Shown piece after piece: positions 57,258 through 64,000 of a stretch of 64,000 nt of DNA (its first letter is position 1; the number at the start of each line of letters is the position of its first letter). The translations under genes and the position numbers were made by a program. Origin of the DNA: Reticulascus tulasneorum. Lineage: Eukaryota; Ascomycota; Sordariomycetes; Glomerellales; Reticulascaceae. A model generated the notes under the pieces. The model made no database searches and was not told where the DNA came from. It saw only the letters and a program-made list of their open reading frames with translations. The DNA lies in the NCBI GenBank assembly GCA_001557505.1, contig LSAX01000010.1, positions 682,001-746,000 on the forward strand. Direction: 5' to 3'.

Positions 57258-59715
57258 ATGCTTTACAGCCCTCTCTGCCGGCCGCTGGTGTCCTGCTTCC
57301 AATCTAACCTGACCGCATGTCTCGCAATCCTTGGCCTGGTGCTTGTGCAAGTTAGCACTGGGACAGTCCTGAAGGCAACGCAGAATGGCGAAGTGGGATA
57401 CCAGTTCTCGCCTTCAGCATCACTGACTATCTCCGAATCGCTCAAGCTGCTTCTCTCCCTCGTTCTATTCTATGGCGAATGCAGTCGACGAGCCGCAGAT
57501 GGCATAAAGCCATCCCCGCGGAGAAACTCCTCGGCATACACTATGTTGAGTGCGGAGCATGAATTGCCCACGGCCGAGGGGCAGAGCGGTGCCGGGCAGC
57601 GGTTCGATGAAAAGGAAGAAAATCTAGAAGAGGCAGCTGTGGTCAGTTTGGGGGCGTTTTGGCGATACTTCTGGGGGGAGGTTACCATCAAGTCCCGATA
57701 TGGCTGGGCCGTCTTGGCGCTGCTGTATGCGATCACCAACAATACAGTGAGTTCTTTTCTCACGTTGCCCTTTACGTATCGTCTAGCTAATCAGCAGCAT
57801 AGATATTCACGGCCTACATGATCGCAGATCCTGGTACAATTCTCCTGGCCAAAACTGGCATCACCCTCATGACGGCCCTCATCGTCGCGGTTGCACGCCA
57901 GACGAAGACCAAACCGCTGCAGTGGTTCGCTATCGCCATTCAGGTACATCTTTCCAACATCTTCTCCCTTCTCAGATATCTATTCTAATCCGATCGCATT
58001 AGATCTGCGGCTTGGTTTTGTCTCAGTACTCTCCGAGCACAGGAACAACATATCCATACAGTGTATATCTTCTTCTACTGTCTCAGGTCTTTCTGAGTGC
58101 CGTTGCTGGTCTATATAACCAGTTTCTGCTAAGAAATGATGATACCAGCGTGCATGCTGGACATATCATTCTCTATTCCACAGGGATTGTCGCCAATCTT
58201 ATCGTTCACTTCTTCTTACGGCATGTAGACATCTACCAGCCGTCATTCTTTTCAGGTTTCGATGATGTGGGTCCCATCCTAGTGATTCTGAACCACGTGT
58301 TGGTCGGCACAGCTATCACGTTCGTTTATAAGTGTTAGCAAACCACGTCTACAATATTCAATGATCGGCCATGCTAACTCAGCGCAGATGCAGGCATATC
58401 GGCCAAGTGTTTTTCGACGTCAGCTGCCGCTGGAATCTTGCTAATAATTTCAACTGCCGTATTTGGGGCTCAACTGAGCTGGCTTGCGATCCCTGGAGCA
58501 CTTGTAGTCTTCTTTGCCGCATGGACTTATATGAAGTATTCTTCAACGGATGATTCACATTGCTTTGGGTCTGACAAAAACGAACCACGGTCATGGGGCT
58601 CCACCAAGTCTTTTGCCCTTGTTACCGTAAGTCATGTCTCACTTCCTAGGATAGTCATTTCAGGCTAACGCTTTTAGAACACCCTACTACTCTTCACGTT
58701 GGCATGCCTAACCATTGGTTCGACAGTCTTCCTGACCCTATCAAGCTTAGATCTCGCCGAAAGTCAGACCTCAGACAAGTGCATTGTTCCGCCCAAGGAC
58801 ATCATTCCTCCCTTCAACGATTTCACTCTCGGCCCTACAGAGGAAAGAGCTTTAAATGTGTCAAAATCCGATCGCGGTTCGCCATTCAAGTCTACAATGG
58901 CCATGATTCGATGGAATGCAAGGAGGGTGGAACGGTTGCCCTTGCTAATGAAGTACGAACCTTTCTTCCACACTGTTCATATATCCATGCCAGATATGAT
59001 GCCAGATCAACCCAGCGACTTCCGCAATGCTACTCATGACCAATACTCCACGATCGAAACAGTGTACATGCAGGTCGCGCACACGATGAAGCTGATTCTG
59101 GACACCCAGCCAGATATTACCGGTCTTCTGTTCTTCCATTTCGACGCCTGGATTGATCCTCTTGCGTGGGATGATGCCAATCCCGATAAAATATGGTTTC
59201 CTTCCACCGGAAACACCAGAAAATATCCGACGGGTGGGCCTCGCTTCATGTGTATGACTGACCCGAACGATTTCAGGGGCTGGTGGGGGTGGAAAAGAGG
59301 TTGGCACAAGATGGCCTTGAGAGTCACTAGGAAGTTGAAAAACTACGGACTTGGATACAAGTTTAAAGAGGACGAGTGGTGTGTGGGCTGGACGGACATA
59401 TACTATGTCCCCCGGAAGTTCTTTGCCGACTACATTTTTCTCTCTTACCTGTTCGGTTGCAGCAATGTGTTTCACGAGGTCACCATCCCAACGATAATGC
59501 ATATTATCGATCAAAGTCGGCGCAACAACCCTTATAAAGCAGTTATTGACCGCGTTGGAGACTGCTGGGGCTCATGCTGTGACTCATCGGCGACGCCCGA
59601 TGATGTACGATGGTCGCGGTGCGGACATCGGATGGATTATCTCAACCAGGAGGTGGTTGATGCTCATTATACGCATCTGGACGAGGAGGCGGCGTGGTTG
59701 GGCAAGCCTGCTTGA
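57258..59715 (+). CDS. Nucleotide-sugar transporter fused to a glycosyltransferase-like domain
   Basis: Five predicted exons: 57258-57746, 57803-57943, 58003-58331, 58383-58626 and 58678-59715, total 746 residues, with every junction in frame. Residues about 1-400 form an SLC35A-type (UDP-galactose/CMP-sialate transporter family) membrane protein: LVQVSTGTVLKATQ, SLTISESLKLLLSLVLF, ALLYAITNNTIFTAYMIADPGTILLAKT, GLYNQFLLRNDDTS, LNHVLVGTAITFVYNAD and KCFSTSAAAGILLIIST. A soluble insert of about 60 residues lies after helix 2. Exon 5 begins with a further helix (TLLLFTLACLTIGSTVFLTL) and continues into a Trp-rich luminal domain: FFHTVHISMPDMMPDQ, LLFFHFDAWIDPLAWDD, EDEWCVGWTDIYYVPRKFFA, NVFHEVTIPTIMHII and CWGSCCDSS. 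This looks like a Golgi glycosyltransferase but I cannot name its GT family. Exon 5 has no in-frame ATG until about 58897, beyond the membrane helix, which argues against a separate gene. Confidence 0.78.
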
Positions 59716-60540
59716 GGTGAACTTGAACACCTGGGTGATGCCTAATCATAATGCTGAAGGGTTTCCTCATTCTACGTGATTGAGCGCGCTGATGTCGCTC
59801 CCACCGACATCCATACGCAACCTCGGGTTGCTCTAACAGGAAGCGCGCCTGTGTGAACTACGAGAGACGATGTGCAGCGACCTAAAAGCTAGTCGGCTCT
59901 GAAGAATCACTAACACTCTGGCAAGCCTAACATGGGCTGAAATTATTAGAAGCGTCGTTAGATACAAACTGTTAGCAATAACATTATATTTATCAGCGGG
60001 GCGCCATTCGGGATCTGTGAGATTGATTCACATCATTCTCAATCGTTATTATTATTCTATCACGTTCAGTACTTTTAGTCTCCAACCCGCATTATTTTCC
60101 TGCCAAGATGTTTAGACCGACGATAAAGCCTATGAACGTATACTATCCATCCTGGCCAACCTAAATGTGATATTTGCCTCTCTTTTACCGACTACGCCTC
60201 CCCCCCCCCGCCCGGGCAGGTAATGCATACTAGATGCTCATTTGGGCATCAGTTTTAAGTAAATTTAGATACCAGCTGTAGGATAGAACTAGTAAATTTG
60301 AGGCTGCAACAATTGCCGATCCCTCGCCGCAGAGCAGCAGCAATCTAGCTCACGTTCCAATCCCTGCATCTAGTTAGTGCCCTGCATCCTTCGTACTGCA
60401 GTCCGTGGTAAGCGTAGATCGTTCCGTACCAAAGTCCTGCTGGCCTCTTTGTTTAAATACTGGATATTCCTGCCAGCACGTCCGATGCTAGAACTTGATC
60501 TGGCTTTCTAAATAGCTGTTCTAAGGACGCCAATCCCAAA
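59716..60540. other. Intergenic, no supported gene
   Basis: A C run at about 60199-60212 and AT-rich sequence. It carries the promoter of the sulfotransferase-like gene. Confidence 0.55.
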
Positions 60541-61485
60541 ATGGGCGCCAAACCATCCCTACCTACCAATCCCAATCGAAAGCTCGAGGTTATTGGCGCA
60601 GGCTATCCTCGCACTGGGACACTATCCATCTCATTCGCCATTGGAAAGCTTCTAGATGGCCCAGTTTTACACGGGGGTACTCACATGTTCCACAGGGACG
60701 ACGGTCAGCAGTTACAATGATGTTATATCCCTTCACTGACTGACACCGATACAGCTTGGTGCAGGAAGATGAATCTAGCCTACCAATACAAGCGAGAAGA
60801 TAACAGACCGCGGCTCTTCAAGTTGCTACGCGAGTTGTTTGGTGGTGGTTATGTCGGCGTCACAGACCACCCGCCAGTCAATTTCCTCAAGGAGATGCTG
60901 GAATTGTGGCCGGATGCCAAGGTGGTCCTAGTTACGAGAGACCCAGCAAAGTGGTGGAACAGCTTCAAGATGGTGGACGACAATGCTTCTATGCGGCTGA
61001 TGCACTATCTGCTCATGCCCTTAAGTGGACAACGATGGGTGACGACATTTTCCGCGAATATCTACGAACAGTAAGTGAAACTACGCGGAGTCCCGTGTAA
61101 GAATGCTGCATGCTTCACTTCCAGCTCCAGGCCGAATCATGGGTTTGATTTATGTGTAACTAGAATGCAAGTCGTACACGGCTGTCGGCCTCACCAAGGT
61201 TTGATCGAGCAGCACAACGAGAGTGTGCGACGAACGGTGCCCAAAGGACAGCTTCTAGAGATGGACATTGCTGATGGCTGGGAACCTTTATGCAAGTTCT
61301 TAAATAAGCCGGTTCCAGATGTGCCGTTTCCGCATGTAAACGAAGCAGCCGAGAGGGATGAGGTCTTCAAGCAGCTCATATTTAGAGCACTCAGAGCATG
61401 GGCTTTTATCTTCTCGATTGTGGTAGTCACTGGATACAGCGGATGGCATATTGTGGGGGATTGGGTAGCCGGCGACGCGCTTTGA
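60541..61485 (+). CDS. Sulfotransferase-like P-loop protein (Sulfotransfer_4 type)
   Basis: Three exons, 60541-60703, 60755-61070 and 61125-61485, 279 residues. The N-terminus has the PAPS/phosphate loop VIGAGYPRTGTLSISFAIGK, then MFHRDDAWCRKMN across intron 1, VGVTDHPPVNFLKEMLELWP, and the second cofactor motif KVVLVTRDPAKWWNSF. After intron 2 come LIEQHNESVRRTVPKGQLLE, DIADGWEPLCKFLNKPVPD and VPFPHVNEA, all normal for the family. A hydrophobic C-terminal segment (IFSIVVVTGYSGWHIVGDWV) suggests a tail anchor. These fungal proteins are often annotated as NAD-dependent epimerases, but the motifs are those of sulfotransferases. Acceptor unknown. The stretch after intron 2 (GFDLCVTRMQVVHGCRP) fits less well, so the exon-3 boundary is the least certain. 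It converges on the GH94 gene. Confidence 0.8.
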
Positions 61486-61846
61486 TGATCCGGTTCAGAA
61501 AGGACGAGATAAACACGGCTAGCCACCACTAGATATCTCAGCATTATTTCTGACTGTGAGGGGCGTAAGGGCTCTAGGTCTAGTAGCTTGAGTTCACATG
61601 TGCGCGAGGCACACGAAGTGACTTATTTGAGTATTAAATATTCCCACCGCTAGGGTTATGCATAATTTGCGAAGTACCTATCTAATGATTTTGAGGCCAG
61701 AAATGAAAGAAAAGGTGTGAAAGCTTTGCAGCTAATTTCTCGCAGCCTTTTATCTATACCGATGTGAAGAATAGTCAGAAAGTCTCTCCACCAGGCTGGA
61801 GACGCCAACAGCAAAGCGGCGTGAAAAACCATCATCCATGCTCTTC
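61486..61846. other. Convergent intergenic region
   Basis: 3' flanks of the sulfotransferase-like and GH94 genes. Nothing else seen. Confidence 0.6.
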
Positions 61847-64000
61847 TCACAACGGAATGGCAACCTCCAGCTGGTAGGTTTTGCCAGGTTGGATCCCAGT
61901 GAAGTGGGCTTCGGGCAAGACCTTGCCAGCATGCTTGACCTTCACCTCATTCACATCCGCACGGCGGATATCCAATTCGAACTTCGCGCCACGGAAGAGG
62001 CGCACCACCTTGATCGCATCCCATTCCTTCGGCAGCTGAGGTCGGATGCGTAGGCCCTCTGCATCACCTCGCAGCCCGCAGAGACCCTCGATGAAGCAGC
62101 GGTATGCCCATGACACAGTCCCGGTGTTGAACAGCTGACTAGAGCGGCCGGCGGTTCGGGGATACTCCTTCCACGCCCCACGGTAGTAGTTGGGGATGAA
62201 TATCGGGAGCTGGCCGCGCTGGAGATAATCCTCCTTACTCGGGCCTGGCAGCATCTGCCGCAGTAGCTTGTATGCGCGATCACTTTCTCCCACAGTGTAC
62301 AAGCTGTAAATGTAAAAAACGCCGGCATGGTTGTATACTGATGCATTTTCCCCGTTGCCGGGGAACTTCTGGGTAACGCGACCAACATCATCGCGCATGC
62401 GACTGTATGGCGGACCAAACATGGCTACGCCAAATGGTGTATCGAGCTGGTCTTCGACCGCAGCCATCATTTTGATGCGCTGCTCTTCACTCGCTGCGCC
62501 ACCTAGGATAGACCATGCCTGTGGATTAAGCCAGATGCGACCTTCGTGGTCCTTCTTCACACCGAAGATGACGTTGTCATCTGTGATGCCGCGGGCGAAC
62601 CAGTCGCCATCCCAGAGGTGCTTGTTGGCAGCGGCATTAACTTCCCGCGCTCCCGCACGGTACTTCTCCGCTACTGCCATCTCGCCCTGCTGCTCGCAGA
62701 CGGTCGCCCAAAGGTTGAGCGCGTATCCAGTAGCAACCGTAAGCCAGCCAGAAACACCCTTGCCCTTGTAGCCGACCATGTTCATCGGGTCGCACCAATC
62801 ACCCTGGGCGATATAGCTGAGGCCACGCCCGTCACGCTTCGACAGCAGCCAGTCCATGGCGCGGCTGAATCGCTCGAAAACGGTATATGTGTCCCCGTGC
62901 ACGCCGCGGACTTTCTCCTGCAAGAGGGCGTAGTCGGCGGTTTCCGACAGATATACCTCTAGAGCTACCGGCAGCCAAACGCAATGATCAGTATGGGGAA
63001 TCTGGTTGACATATTTCAACTCCGCGCCCTTGACCAGCAGAATTCCATCCGGCATGCCGCCGTCTGAGTTTTGCTGAGAAACGGCAGTGAGCAAGGCCTT
63101 CCGCGTGACCTCGGACTTGATGTAGCTCATGCCCATGTTGTCTTGCATGTAGTTGCGAGTTTGCGGATCGGTCGTAAGACGATTTACGTCGCCATGGTAG
63201 TACGTCTGTCGCGGCATCCAGTTGTTGACGAAGTTATCGAGGTGTTTGTCTGGTGTTTGAATCTGCAGGCATCCAGTGCCGCGCTCAATATATGCCGCAT
63301 ATTCTCTGGCGGACTTGACGAATCCATCCTTGCTCAGATACTTGCTCCTCATGGATCGAATCTCTGCATCGTCCAGGGCTGGTCCAAAAAGAAAACGGTA
63401 TTGTCGTTGCTCCCCTGGCTTCAGCGTCACGCGATATTGCACGGCCGCGGTCGGTGTTTCGTAGCGAGCGTCGCCGCCTGCCAGCCTGGGCTCCTGCACC
63501 GCGGACGGGTTGTGTAGGCCGCCTTCACCCTCAAACGCCTGCTGGTTAGCCTCCCACGCATCGGGCAGCGTCTCGCAAAGAAAATAAGTTTTATCTTTCA
63601 GGGTCTTGTTCTTGAAGTAATCTTCAGTCTTTTGGTACGGCGTGATGCTGTTGCCAACAATGGCGCCAAGATCCGGCCGCCATTCTCCCGACTGATTCAT
63701 CCACGACATGTACCCAATCGGAAAATAGGGATAGATGCTGACCTTCCTGGGACGGCCGGAGAGATTTGTCACATTGATACTCCACAATTCGGTCACATCG
63801 TGTGTTGGCAGGCCTAACCTCATGTCGACCCTGAGGCCCAGATGCTCGACGGTCCAGGCGATGTCACTCTTGCCGACGGAAAAGACGAAGCGATCAAGGG
63901 GCGCCCGCACAGGCTCATAGGGTGCAGAGAAGAGCCCACCAGTCTCCTCATCTTTGATGTAGACGAAGCGGCCCGGGTGGTGTGCGTAGTAGTTCTGCTC
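61847..64000 (-). CDS. GH94 glycoside phosphorylase (cellobionic acid phosphorylase/NdvB-like), partial
   Basis: 717 codons of a single open frame; the N-terminus lies beyond the right edge. The frame is open to 64000 (EQNYYAHHPGRFVYIKDEE), matching the beta-sandwich start of the former GT36 family. Then come a linker and an (alpha/alpha)6 barrel: NWMPRQTYYHGDVNR, TRNYMQDNMGM, GGMPDGIL, IPHTDHCVWLPVALEVYLSE, YIAQGDWCDPMNMVGYKG with the DWxD catalytic Asp, WLTVATGYALNLW, GENASVYNHAGVFYIYSLY and SSQLFNTGTVSWAYRC. GH94 enzymes split beta-glucosides with phosphate to give glucose 1-phosphate. The GDWCDPMN variant and overall similarity recall the Neurospora NdvB enzyme, which acts on cellobionic acid made by oxidative cellulose degradation. 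That assignment is from memory of the family. A cytosolic or secreted location cannot be judged without the N-terminus. Confidence 0.9.
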   Translation of the reverse strand, partial: EQNYYAHHPGRFVYIKDEETGGLFSAPYEPVRAPLDRFVFSVGKSDIAWTVEHLGLRVDMRLGLPTHDVTELWSINVTNLSGRPRKVSIYPYFPIGYMSWMNQSGEWRPDLGAIVGNSITPYQKTEDYFKNKTLKDKTYFLCETLPDAWEANQQAFEGEGGLHNPSAVQEPRLAGGDARYETPTAAVQYRVTLKPGEQRQYRFLFGPALDDAEIRSMRSKYLSKDGFVKSAREYAAYIERGTGCLQIQTPDKHLDNFVNNWMPRQTYYHGDVNRLTTDPQTRNYMQDNMGMSYIKSEVTRKALLTAVSQQNSDGGMPDGILLVKGAELKYVNQIPHTDHCVWLPVALEVYLSETADYALLQEKVRGVHGDTYTVFERFSRAMDWLLSKRDGRGLSYIAQGDWCDPMNMVGYKGKGVSGWLTVATGYALNLWATVCEQQGEMAVAEKYRAGAREVNAAANKHLWDGDWFARGITDDNVIFGVKKDHEGRIWLNPQAWSILGGAASEEQRIKMMAAVEDQLDTPFGVAMFGPPYSRMRDDVGRVTQKFPGNGENASVYNHAGVFYIYSLYTVGESDRAYKLLRQMLPGPSKEDYLQRGQLPIFIPNYYRGAWKEYPRTAGRSSQLFNTGTVSWAYRCFIEGLCGLRGDAEGLRIRPQLPKEWDAIKVVRLFRGAKFELDIRRADVNEVKVKHAGKVLPEAHFTGIQPGKTYQLEVAIPL

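Overview
The window is nuclear DNA of a filamentous ascomycete. Genes carry short GT..AG introns (about 47-130 bp), several with recognisable branch sites. The content is typical of Sordariomycetes, probably Hypocreales: a LysM protein beside a killer-toxin-type GH18 chitinase, a con-13-like protein, a WSC wall protein, F-box-like/ankyrin proteins, a DUF7730-type protein and a GH94 phosphorylase of the NdvB type. The species assignment is inference. I found no tRNA, rRNA, CRISPR array or intact transposon by eye.

Layout. 1-4.8 kb: a multi-LysM gene (minus strand, running off the left edge) abuts a chitinase (plus strand). Both lack their 5' ends at the shared junction near 1.56 kb, and the chitinase is further broken by two frameshifts and a nonsense codon. 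5.9-9.7 kb: a secreted FAD/BBE oxidase converges on a divergent riboflavin-kinase-like protein. 11.2-14.3 kb: a DUF7730-like gene and a WSC-domain, probably GPI-anchored, wall protein with a perfect palindrome upstream. 15.8-17.5 kb: the ribosome-biogenesis kinase RIO1. 17.8-23.6 kb: two tandem paralogous F-box-like/ankyrin genes, the second split by one in-frame TGA. 24.6-28.3 kb: a DyP-type peroxidase with a possible mitochondrial presequence, then a DAL5/TNA1-type MFS carrier. 30.6-32.5 kb: a hexose transporter.

32.5-44.0 kb is a stretch of about 11.5 kb with no gene I can support. It is rich in homopolymers and microsatellites on its left half and holds a few coding-like scraps on its right. 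44.0-51.7 kb: a con-13-like secreted protein with HEFGH, a cytosolic FAD oxidase, a membrane-anchored apple/PAN-like protein and a secreted pepsin-type protease. 52.9-55.7 kb: an orphan acidic protein and a metallo-beta-lactamase-fold protein. 57.3-59.7 kb: a five-exon gene whose reading frame joins a nucleotide-sugar transporter to a luminal glycosyltransferase-like domain. 60.5-61.5 kb: a sulfotransferase-like P-loop protein. 61.8 kb to the right edge: a GH94 phosphorylase.

The genes do not form one pathway or a secondary-metabolite cluster. Common threads are cell wall and chitin (LysM, chitinase, WSC), flavin oxidases, and sugar uptake and use (hexose transporter, sugar-nucleotide transport/transfer, GH94). 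The most notable items are the transporter-glycosyltransferase fusion and the head-to-head LysM/chitinase pair that appears to have been fused and decapitated by one deletion. Exon boundaries are my own splice predictions, chosen so that reading frames and conserved motifs continue; no transcript data were available.
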